Under the pieces are notes generated by a model. The model had not been told where the DNA came from and did no database searches. It saw only the letters and a program-made list of their open reading frames with translations. From positions 1-45,247 of the forward strand of contig NZ_SRID01000011.1 in assembly GCF_004684805.1 (NCBI RefSeq): DNA of 45,247 nt, given 5' to 3'. Both the position numbers and the translations under genes were made by a program. The stretch comes from Streptomyces palmae (GTDB lineage: Bacteria > Actinomycetota > Actinomycetes > Streptomycetales > Streptomycetaceae). Shown in pieces: positions 9,235 through 15,796 of the stretch; within the stretch, counting starts at the first letter, position 1; each line of letters starts with the position of its first letter.

Positions 9235-9848
9235 CCCGGCTGGACCAGCGCGCGGGGGACGGTGACTTCGGGACCAACCTGCGCACCGGCCTCGCGCTCA
9301 CCCTGCGGGAGCTGCGGGCCCTGCCCGCCGGCCCGCTGCCCGCGTCGGCGCCGCTGGAGGCGACCGCGCGGACCTTCCTGGACGGTGTCGGCGGCACCAG
9401 CGGACCGCTGTTCGGCCTGCTGTTCCAGGAACTCGCCGACGCCGTGGCCCAGGCGGGTCCGGCCCTGGACGTCCACTCCCTGGCGGCGGGCACCGCGGCC
9501 GGGCTGGCGGCCATCCAGCGGGTCGGCGAGGCCCAACCGGGTGACAAGACCCTGGTCGACGCCCTGGTGCCGGCCGTCGAGGAGCTGCGGCACTGCCCGC
9601 CGGGCACGCGGCCGGACCAGGCGCTGGCCGCGGCGGCCCGGGGCAGCTGGCAGGGCGTGCACAGCACCGCCCTGTTGCGCGCCCACCGAGGCAGGGCCAG
9701 CTACCTGGGTGAGCGCGCTTCAGGGGTCCCCGACCCGGGAGCGGTCGGGGTGGCCCTCTTCTTCAGCACGGCCAACGCACGAGTGACCTCGCTGCGGGCT
9801 CAGCTGGTGGAGCCGGGCCGGCCGGGCAGGGAAGAGGCGGCACTGTGA
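9156..9848 (+). CDS. dhaL: Dihydroxyacetone kinase, DhaL-type nucleotide-binding subunit
   Basis: A 230-residue nucleotide-binding partner of DhaK. Motifs: LDQRAGDGDFGTN (about 29-41; the family usually has GDGDHG, so the His is Phe here), GGTSGPLFG (79-87), GDKTLVDAL and GRASYLGERASG-VPDPGA near the C-terminus. The ATG at 9156 has AGGAG 8 bases upstream. It overlaps dhaK at its start and converges with the HAD gene at its end, overlapping by 49 bases. The Asp residues that hold the Mg-nucleotide are present. Whether it uses ATP directly or a phosphotransfer partner cannot be decided; no DhaM or EI-like gene is in the window. Confidence 0.9.
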   Translation: MEYDGTYTRAWIRRFAESVAATEPELTRLDQRAGDGDFGTNLRTGLALTLRELRALPAGPLPASAPLEATARTFLDGVGGTSGPLFGLLFQELADAVAQAGPALDVHSLAAGTAAGLAAIQRVGEAQPGDKTLVDALVPAVEELRHCPPGTRPDQALAAAARGSWQGVHSTALLRAHRGRASYLGERASGVPDPGAVGVALFFSTANARVTSLRAQLVEPGRPGREEAAL

Positions 9849-10615
9849 CCGGTCACCGTCCGGATCTCCTCGGGTGACGGACCGCTCGGCGGGGGCACCG
9901 GGCGGGAACCCGAGGGAGGCCGACCGACGGGCACCGGCTCATCGGTCCAACGTGCCGCCCAAGCGGTGACCCGGGCGTCGTCCAGGGTGTCCACCCACAG
10001 ATCGGCCAGGTCGACGGCGTCCTGACCCGGCTGCCGGCCGACGCCCAGGGTGCGCAGACCGGCCCGGTGCGCGGCCTGGAGCCCGCAGTACGAGTCCTCG
10101 ACCGCCAGGGTGTCGGCGGGGTCGGCCCCCAGCCGCTGGGCGGCGATGGCGTACACATCGGGATGCGGCTTGGGTGCGATGCCCTCCGCCGGTACCACGA
10201 CATGCTGGAAGCGTCGTCTGAGCCCGATGGACTCCAGGCAGAACTCCACCACGTCCAGCGGGCAGTTGCTCGCCACCGCCAGCGGAACCGACCGGGCGGC
10301 GGCCGTGACCAGCTCCCTGGCCCCGGGGGTGGCCGCCGGGTCCTGGGCGACCAGGGACCGGAACCTCTCCAGCAGCTGCCGGGTCATCTCCTCGGTGAGG
10401 TCGGGCCGCTCGGCGATGCGCGCCATCAGCACCCCGCACTCCGTGTAGTGCAGGCCCTTGGCGCTCTCCGCGAACGCCGCGTCGGGGGTGACCCGGTGAT
10501 CCCGCAGGACCAGCTCGCGCGCCTCCACCCAGTGCCGCTCGGTGTCCACCAGGGTGCCGTCGCAGTCGAAGACGATGGCCTTCGGCGCCCAGTCGAGAAT
10601 ACGATGAACTGTCAT
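9800..10615 (-). CDS. HAD-superfamily phosphatase
   Basis: A 271-residue HAD hydrolase of the beta-phosphoglucomutase/GS1-like group. All four HAD motifs are visible: FDCDGT (Asp17 nucleophile), AVASNCP, APKPHPDVY (Lys) and VEDSYCGLQA. The ATG at 10615 has an AAAGGAA-like site upstream. The last 50 residues, after the domain, are Pro/Ser-rich. In methylenomycin-furan (MmfP) and other butyrolactone/butenolide pathways a HAD phosphatase removes the phosphate from the AfsA-family product. With AfsA and DHA kinase as neighbours, that is the best inferred role here; a sugar-phosphate phosphatase is the alternative. Confidence 0.88.
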   Translation of the reverse strand: MTVHRILDWAPKAIVFDCDGTLVDTERHWVEARELVLRDHRVTPDAAFAESAKGLHYTECGVLMARIAERPDLTEEMTRQLLERFRSLVAQDPAATPGARELVTAAARSVPLAVASNCPLDVVEFCLESIGLRRRFQHVVVPAEGIAPKPHPDVYAIAAQRLGADPADTLAVEDSYCGLQAAHRAGLRTLGVGRQPGQDAVDLADLWVDTLDDARVTAWAARWTDEPVPVGRPPSGSRPVPPPSGPSPEEIRTVTGHSAASSLPGRPGSTS

Positions 10616-10895
10616 GTGCCTGCCGTTCCTTTTCGGGTGCGGAAGTCCACGGAGAGCGACGCGAACCGCCGGTTCGTGGCCGTCCGGAGGGCTACTGGAT
10701 TTCCCTGGCGCGAAGAGGCGCTTGATGGCGTACGGCATCGGCCGGTACGCACCGGACAGGGGAGGTTCGGGCCCGGGCAGCGATTCCCGCTGTCCGCCGG
10801 AGAACGTCCCCGGAAACCGAAACATAATGAACGTTACGCGAGTTCGTGGATTTCGTGGAGCAATCTCGTCGCAATACGTACATGTGGGTGACGGT
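10616..10895 (-). promoter_or_regulatory. Upstream region of the HAD gene
   Basis: This 280-base non-coding stretch lies between the afsA-like stop and the HAD start. It is relatively A/T-rich near 10820-10885. It holds an imperfect inverted repeat at 10728-10750 (GCGTAC / GTACGC arms) about 115 bases before the HAD start. It may carry the HAD promoter and an operator, but no consensus receptor site could be assigned. Confidence 0.3.
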
Positions 10896-11816
10896 TCACC
10901 GGTAACGCAGCACTCCGACCGCCGTCGCGGAATCACCCTGACGAAAACGGAAGACGCTGGTCCGGTCGTGTTGGACGCATTCGACACGGGCCGGCGGCGA
11001 GTGCTCCGTAAAACGCAGTGCCTTCATATGACAGGCAGTCGGTCGGGTGAAATGCCCGGCGCTGTGCAGGGCGACGGCCTGCCGGGCCGCCTCCAGCAGG
11101 GCCATCCCGGGCACATGGTCGCTGCCGTGGTCGAAGAGGAACGGGTGCCGGGGGTCGGCGGCATCCATCAGCGGGCCGGTCCGCCCCAGGCTGAGCACCA
11201 CGTCGGCGGGCGACTCCACCCCCGCGGCCGCGGGCCGCGGCCGCCGGCGCGCCCCGCCGGGGGGAGCGGTCCTGGCTCCGGCGCGCAGGACCGCGTAGGC
11301 GGCGGCGTCCACGAAGCGCGCCCCGCCCCAGGCCACCGCGAACGCCCGGCCGCCGACCGAGAAGCGGGCCCGCATCCGCAGTCCGGCGGGGGCGGGGCGG
11401 CCCCGGGGCGTACGGACGCCGTCGACCGACACCCGGCAGGTGATCTCGCTGGCCGCCTGCCGGGCCCGGGGCTCGGCCGCCGGGTCCAGGGTGAAGGCGA
11501 CATCGGTGATCAGGAAGCGGGCGGTGGCGGACACCGCGTAGTACCGCAGCGGAATGTAGATGCCGAGTTGGCGCAGCGTCTCCACGACCATCCAGGGGCT
11601 GTGCCGATCGTCGCGGCCCCGGCGAAAGGTGGGGTGCGAGCGCGTCCAGGCCGCGGCGGCCAGGAATTCCCCGGGCCCGCACATGTGCACATCGGTCAGC
11701 AGTACCTCGGCCACCGACGCACGGTGCACCAACTCCCGTTCGACCGTGCGCGACCAGCTCAACAAGCCGGAGCGGGAATCGCCGGTGTCCGGTGCCGCCT
11801 GCCGTGTGTGCATCAT
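10896..11816 (-). CDS. AfsA-family gamma-butyrolactone (signal) synthase
   Basis: A 306-residue protein with the two AfsA hot-dog repeats. Repeat 1 includes VHRASVAEVLLTD (about 30-42), FLAAAAWTRSH and SPWMVVETLRQLG; repeat 2 includes HPFLFDHGSDHVPGMALLEA (about 222-241), the most conserved AfsA segment with its catalytic-type Glu. AfsA enzymes join a beta-ketoacyl group from ACP to the hydroxyl of DHAP, which then closes to a butenolide phosphate. No BprA/ScbB-like reductase is in the window. It is divergent from the TetR receptor across 112 bases, the usual layout for synthase/receptor pairs. Two ATGs (11816, 11813) are possible starts. An alternative role, offloading the polyketide onto a C3 unit, cannot be excluded. 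Confidence 0.88.
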   Translation of the reverse strand: MMHTRQAAPDTGDSRSGLLSWSRTVERELVHRASVAEVLLTDVHMCGPGEFLAAAAWTRSHPTFRRGRDDRHSPWMVVETLRQLGIYIPLRYYAVSATARFLITDVAFTLDPAAEPRARQAASEITCRVSVDGVRTPRGRPAPAGLRMRARFSVGGRAFAVAWGGARFVDAAAYAVLRAGARTAPPGGARRRPRPAAAGVESPADVVLSLGRTGPLMDAADPRHPFLFDHGSDHVPGMALLEAARQAVALHSAGHFTRPTACHMKALRFTEHSPPARVECVQHDRTSVFRFRQGDSATAVGVLRYR

Positions 11817-11928
11817 GAATTAAAGGCAATAACACCATTGCCGATTCCGCATGCCTGGGCATCGTGAAGTCCCGGCGGCACCAGTAGATTCCCCCCGACA
11901 GCCCATACGCCCAGACGAGGGGACATAC
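11817..11928. promoter_or_regulatory. Divergent promoter region between AfsA-like and TetR genes
   Basis: These 112 bases must hold the promoters of both genes. A TAGATT at 11885-11890 is a plausible -10 for the TetR gene. The afsA side is A/T-rich, with no clear ribosome site before its ATG pair. I could not identify a convincing autoregulatory element (ARE) palindrome by eye. Confidence 0.45.
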
Positions 11929-12567
11929 GTGCAGGAGCGTGCGGAAGCGACGCGTAGAGCTCTTCTGGAAGCGGCGGCTCAACTGTTCTACGAACGGGGG
12001 TACGCCGGAACCAGTATCAATGACATCAGCGAACGGTCGGGCCGCACCAGCGGCGCCATCTATTTCCACTACGCCAACAAGGAGCAGTTGGCACTGGCGG
12101 TGGTGGAGGCGCACTTCGCCACCTGGCCCGGCCTGGTCGCCCGCCATGAGACGGCCGGCACGCCGGCCCTGGAGCGGTTGGTGCGGCTGAGCTTCGCGGT
12201 GGCCAGGGAGTTCCGCGACGACATCGTGGTCCGCGCGGGAGCGCGGCTGTGGGCCGAGCGGAAGGGCATCGCGGTGACCATGCCACCGCCCTTCACGGAC
12301 TGGATCGAGACCGTCGAGGGCATGCTCGCCCAGGCGCGGGACGAGGGAGACCTCGCCCCGGACCGCGACCCCCGCCGGGACGCGCACAGCCTGGTCGCCG
12401 CCTTCTTCGGCCTGCACACCGTCTCCGACGCCCTGGACAGCCGGCTGCTGATCGAGGACCGGCTCGCCAACCTCTGGCAGCTCCTGCTCCCCGGGCTCCA
12501 GGCCGGAGCCGAACCGCACGCCCTGCTCGCCAGGGCCCGAGCCCCCCAGCGGGCGCCGCTGGGCTGA
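11929..12567 (+). CDS. TetR-family gamma-butyrolactone receptor-like repressor (ArpA/ScbR type)
   Basis: A 212-residue TetR protein. The N-terminal helix-turn-helix spans about residues 8-50 (AAAQLFYERGYAGTSINDIS, then GAIYFHYANKEQLA). The C-terminal part follows ArpA/ScbR receptors: VVRAGARL, PPFTDW with Trp125 where receptors keep the ligand-pocket Trp, and FFGLHTVSDAL. The GTG at 11929 is preferred because GAGGGG lies about 7 bases upstream; the longer ATG start (11851) adds an unlike-family tail. Divergence from the AfsA-like gene supports a signal-responsive repressor of itself, the synthase and possibly the cluster. Confidence 0.9.
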   Translation: MQERAEATRRALLEAAAQLFYERGYAGTSINDISERSGRTSGAIYFHYANKEQLALAVVEAHFATWPGLVARHETAGTPALERLVRLSFAVAREFRDDIVVRAGARLWAERKGIAVTMPPPFTDWIETVEGMLAQARDEGDLAPDRDPRRDAHSLVAAFFGLHTVSDALDSRLLIEDRLANLWQLLLPGLQAGAEPHALLARARAPQRAPLG

Positions 12568-12666
12568 CGGCCCGCACCGACCCCGGCCGGCCCGCGCGCC
12601 AGGCCGACCGGGGCGCCGTACCCGGCGACCGCGCCGGGGCGCACCCAGGGCCCCGGCGGAAAACAA

Positions 12667-12785
12667 GTGGCCGCCGAGCGCGGGCCGTGGTTACCCTGCC
12701 GCCATGTCAACGCCCCGAATTTCCTAGCCAAGGACCCGCTTCCACGCCAGAAGTGTGTCCTTTCGCTGTTTCGGAGCGTCATTCC
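12667..12785 (+). promoter_or_regulatory. Structured leader with short uORFs before the first ABC-F gene
   Basis: A TACCCT (-10-like, 12692-12697) sits exactly six bases before ATG 12704, which opens a 7-residue ORF, MSTPRIS, ending at 12727; this looks like a leaderless uORF. A hairpin follows at 12730-12762 (AAGGAC/GTCCTT outer stem, CTTC/GAAG inner stem). A second possible uORF (GTG 12667, 40 codons) ends in an ATGA overlap with the ABC-F start. ABC-F resistance genes are often controlled by such attenuators; control here is inferred. Confidence 0.5.
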
Positions 12786-14393
12786 ATGATCACTGTTCGC
12801 GGCCTCGAGCTGCGCGCGGGCGCCCGCCTGCTGCTGTCCGACCTTTCCCTCACCGTCTCCGCCGGCGACCGGATCGGCCTGGTCGGCCGCAACGGTGCCG
12901 GCAAGACCACCCTGCTGACCGCGCTGGCCGGGCAGACCAGGCCCGCGGCCGGGACCATCACCAGCACCGGGCCCGTCGGCTACCTGCCGCAGGACTCCCG
13001 GGCCGCGGACCCCGCCGCCACCGTCACCGACCGAATCCTGTCCGCCCGCGGCCTGGACCGCGCCCTGCACGCGCTGCGCGCCGCCGAGGCCGCGATGGCG
13101 CGGGCCGCCGCCGACCCCGCCGCCCTGGACCGGGCCATGAACGCCTACGCCCGGGCGGAGGCCGACTTCCAGGCCGCCGGCGGCTACCCGGCCGAGGCCG
13201 AGGCCGCCCGGGTCGCCGCCGGGCTCGGCCTTCCCGACCGGGTACTGGGCCGACCGCTCGGCGAACTCTCCGGCGGCCAGCGGCGGCGGGTGGAGCTGGC
13301 CCGCATCCTGTTCGCCGGAGACAGTGGCACCCTGCTGCTGGACGAGCCCACCAACCACCTGGACGCCGACTCCGTCGCCTGGCTGCGCCGCTTCCTCGCC
13401 ACCCGCCGGGGCGGCCTGGTGGTGATCAGCCATGACGCCGCGCTGCTGGCCGAGGTGGTCAACCGGGTCTGGCACCTCGACCCGCAGCGCGCCGCCCTCG
13501 ACGTCCACAACACCGGCTGGCACACCTACCTCGCCCAGCGCGCGGCCGACGAGCGGCGCCGCACCCGGGAGCGGGCGAACGCCGAGCGCAAGGCGGCGGC
13601 GCTGCACGCGCAGGCGGACCGGATGCGGGCCCGGGTGGCCACCGCCACGGCGGCCCGGAACATGGCCCGGCGCGCCGACCGCATGCTCGCCGACCTGGAG
13701 CCGGCCCGACGCACCGAGAAGGCCGCCCGCATCCGGCTGCCGGAACCGGCGCCCTGCGGACGGATGCCGCTCGGCGCGGTCAGCCTGGCCAAGTCCTACG
13801 GCGGCCACCAGGTGCTGCGCGGCGTCGACCTGGCCGTGGACCGGGGCAGCCGACTGGTGGTCCTGGGGCTCAACGGGGCCGGCAAGACCACCTTGCTGCG
13901 CATCCTCGCCGGCGCCGAGCGGCCGGACGGCGGGCGGGTGGTGCACGGACCCGGGCTGCGCCTGGGGTACTTCGCCCAGGAGCACGACACCCTCCACCGG
14001 GAGCGAACCGTCCGGGAGAACCTGGCCGCCGCCGCACCCCAGTTGACCGACGGCGAGGTGCGGCGGGTGCTCGGCGCGTTCCTGTTCTCGGGGGAGGACG
14101 CCGACAAGCGGGCCGAGGTCCTCTCCGGCGGCGAGAAGACCCGGCTGGCGCTGGCCGCCCTGGTCCACTCCGGCGCCAATGTGCTGCTGCTGGACGAGCC
14201 CACCAACAACCTCGACCCCGCCTCCCGCGACGAGGTGCTGGCCGCGGTCGGCTCGTACCCGGGGGCGATCGTGATGGTCACCCATGACGAGGGCGCCATC
14301 GACGCCCTGCGCCCCGAACGCGTCCTGCTGCTGCCGGACGCCGACGAGGACCTGTGGAGCGAGGAGTACCGGGACCTGGTCACCCTCGCCTGA
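12786..14393 (+). CDS. ABC-F family ATPase (ribosome-acting, possible self-resistance)
   Basis: 535 residues with two ABC ATPase domains in one chain and no membrane segments. The first Walker A is GRNGAGKTT (34-42), then LSGGQRRR and LLLDEPTNHLD. The second is GLNGAGKTT, then LSGGEKTRLAL and LLLDEPTNNLD. An Arg/Ala-rich, coiled interdomain linker (DERRRTRERANAERK onward) is the part that reaches the peptidyl-transferase centre in ABC-F proteins. The length matches actinomycete macrolide-type members such as TlrC/OleB, but the antibiotic class cannot be assigned. A GGAG-like site precedes the ATG. It lies next to the receptor gene at the cluster edge, so self-resistance to the polyketide is an inference. 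Confidence 0.9.
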   Translation: MITVRGLELRAGARLLLSDLSLTVSAGDRIGLVGRNGAGKTTLLTALAGQTRPAAGTITSTGPVGYLPQDSRAADPAATVTDRILSARGLDRALHALRAAEAAMARAAADPAALDRAMNAYARAEADFQAAGGYPAEAEAARVAAGLGLPDRVLGRPLGELSGGQRRRVELARILFAGDSGTLLLDEPTNHLDADSVAWLRRFLATRRGGLVVISHDAALLAEVVNRVWHLDPQRAALDVHNTGWHTYLAQRAADERRRTRERANAERKAAALHAQADRMRARVATATAARNMARRADRMLADLEPARRTEKAARIRLPEPAPCGRMPLGAVSLAKSYGGHQVLRGVDLAVDRGSRLVVLGLNGAGKTTLLRILAGAERPDGGRVVHGPGLRLGYFAQEHDTLHRERTVRENLAAAAPQLTDGEVRRVLGAFLFSGEDADKRAEVLSGGEKTRLALAALVHSGANVLLLDEPTNNLDPASRDEVLAAVGSYPGAIVMVTHDEGAIDALRPERVLLLPDADEDLWSEEYRDLVTLA

Positions 14394-14403
14394 CGGCGCG
14401 GAT

Positions 14404-14479
14404 GCGGCACGGCGGGGTCCGCCGACCGGCCGGGCCCGCCGAGTGGACGGCGCTCGGCCGACCGGCCTCGCCGTGCCGC
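14404..14479. terminator. Inverted repeat between the convergent ABC-F and LysR genes
   Basis: Arms GCGGCACGGCG (14404-14414) and CGCCGTGCCGC (14469-14479) are perfectly complementary, with a 54-base loop that can itself fold. It sits in the 90-base convergent gap, so a bidirectional terminator is likely. Confidence 0.45.
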
Positions 14480-14483
14480 GCGG

Positions 14484-15365
14484 TCACCCACCGAGCAGCC
14501 GCGCCCAGGGGCCGTCCGCGAGGGCCGCCAGGGCCAGGGTCTCGTGGAACGGATCGGGCAGTGGGCGCCAGGTCAGCAGCGGGTCGTCCTCGGCGGTGTG
14601 CCGCGGACGCAGGGCGACCAGGTCGCGCCGGCCGCGCAGCGCGCGCCGGAACAGCGTGTGCCCGGCGTTCTCGGGCACGGTGAGTTCCGGCGTCCAGCCC
14701 CGCTCCGCGAGGTGCCCGAGCAGCGCGGCCGCGTAGCCGGGTGCCCGTGCGGCCGGAAACCACAGCAGCCGCTGACCGGCCAGCTGCGGCCAGTCCAGGG
14801 CCGACCGTCCGGCCAGCGGATGGGCGCGGTCCAGCACCACCCCCAGCGGGAACTCGCCGAGGGTGCGCAGCCGCAGGCCCGCCTCCGCCACGGGCAGTCG
14901 CAGCACACCGAGGGCCAGCTCCCCGGCGCGCAGCCGGGCCTCCTGCTCGGCCGTGGTCAGCTGCTCGTAGCCGGGCTCCGCCGGCCGTGCGCCGGCGACC
15001 AGCTCCTCCACCAGGTCCAGGGTCCGGTCCGGCACGCCGTGGCACAGCCCGATCCGGACCGGCGGAGCCGTACCGCGCGCCGCGGTCAGCGCCGCCTCCA
15101 GCTCGGCGAAGGCGCGCTGGGCGCCGGACAGCAGCGCCCGCCCGCTTTCGGTCAACTCCACACCCCGCGGCCCGCGGTGGAACAGCGTGGCGCCGACCCG
15201 CCGCTCCAGTCCGGCGATCTGCTGGCTCAGGCTGGGCTGGGCGACCCGCAGCCGGCGGGCGGCCTCGGTGACGGTGCCCGCCTCCGCGACCACCGCGAAG
15301 GCGCGCAGCTGCCGCAGCTCCACCCCGGACAGCGCATCCGGCCCACCGAGTCCGTACGCACCCAC
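14484..15365 (-). CDS. LysR-family transcriptional regulator
   Basis: About 293 residues. The N-terminal winged helix-turn-helix begins with ELRQLRAFAVVAEAGTVTEA and continues ARRLRVAQPSLSQQIAGLERRVGATLFHRG, the classic LysR pattern. The C-terminal substrate-binding domain (from about residue 100) is diverged. I prefer the GTG at 15365, which has GGAGG about 8 bases upstream; an in-frame ATG at 15401 would start inside the palindrome at 15391-15406, and a further GTG at 15323 is possible. It is divergent from the YciI-like gene, its likely target. Confidence 0.87.
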   Translation of the reverse strand: MGAYGLGGPDALSGVELRQLRAFAVVAEAGTVTEAARRLRVAQPSLSQQIAGLERRVGATLFHRGPRGVELTESGRALLSGAQRAFAELEAALTAARGTAPPVRIGLCHGVPDRTLDLVEELVAGARPAEPGYEQLTTAEQEARLRAGELALGVLRLPVAEAGLRLRTLGEFPLGVVLDRAHPLAGRSALDWPQLAGQRLLWFPAARAPGYAAALLGHLAERGWTPELTVPENAGHTLFRRALRGRRDLVALRPRHTAEDDPLLTWRPLPDPFHETLALAALADGPWARLLGG

Positions 15366-15390
15366 TGCACACCCACCTCCACCTGCGGCT

Positions 15391-15406
15391 ATAGGGCTCA
15401 TCCTAT
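15391..15406. promoter_or_regulatory. LysR-type operator candidate
   Basis: ATAGG-N6-CCTAT is a perfect inverted repeat in the divergent LysR/YciI-like intergenic region. It has the dyad form expected of a LysR binding site and lies about 58 bases before the yciI-like ATG. Confidence 0.5.
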
Positions 15407-15463
15407 GGCAGGGTGAGGAACTGGTCTTGGCGCGACGGAGGGCCCGGGTGCTTGGCTGAGGTC

Positions 15464-15742
15464 ATGTTCCTGATCACACTCACCTACATCGCCCCGCTCG
15501 ACGTGATCGACGAGCTCAAGGAGGCGCACTACACCAACCCCGACGGCCTCTTCGCCCGCGGCATGGTGCGGCTGGCGGGCCGCCTGGAACCGCGGACCGG
15601 CGGCCTGATGGTGGTCGAGGGCGACCGCGCCGAGGTCGAGGCCGCGCTCGCCTCGGACCCGTTCGTGGCCCGCGGTGCGGCGACGGCCGAGATCGTGGAG
15701 TTCCACCCGACCTGGCCCGTCCCGCGCCCCACCACCGGCTGA
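15464..15742 (+). CDS. YciI-family small protein
   Basis: A 92-residue YCII/ferredoxin-like protein: it opens MFLITLTYIAPLDVIDELKE, has the HYTNPDGLFARGMVRLAGR segment and ends with the SDPFVARGAATAEIVEFHPTW pattern typical of the family. YCII proteins are small, usually dimeric enzymes or sensors of largely unknown substrate (one characterised member is a dehydrochlorinase-like enzyme). The ATG at 15464 has a GAGG-like site. The divergent LysR gene and the palindrome between them suggest induction by a small molecule. Confidence 0.85.
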   Translation: MFLITLTYIAPLDVIDELKEAHYTNPDGLFARGMVRLAGRLEPRTGGLMVVEGDRAEVEAALASDPFVARGAATAEIVEFHPTWPVPRPTTG

Positions 15743-15759
15743 CCACCCCGCGGGGGCGC

Positions 15760-15796
15760 GACCCGGCGCGGGGCGCGCGGAGCCCCGCGCCGGGTC
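15760..15796. terminator. Bidirectional terminator
   Basis: A perfect 15-bp stem (GACCCGGCGCGGGGC and its complement) with a 7-base loop. It lies between the convergent yciI-like and AMP-ligase-like genes, and its right arm overlaps the latter's stop codon. Confidence 0.8.

Noticed and set aside
11817..11928. ARE (butyrolactone receptor) operator search
   Set aside because: No palindrome resembling known ARE consensus could be defended by eye, so no site is annotated.
12069..14285. 738-codon minus-strand frame across the TetR and ABC-F genes
   Set aside because: It is a shadow of two well-supported plus-strand genes and has no domain or sensible start.
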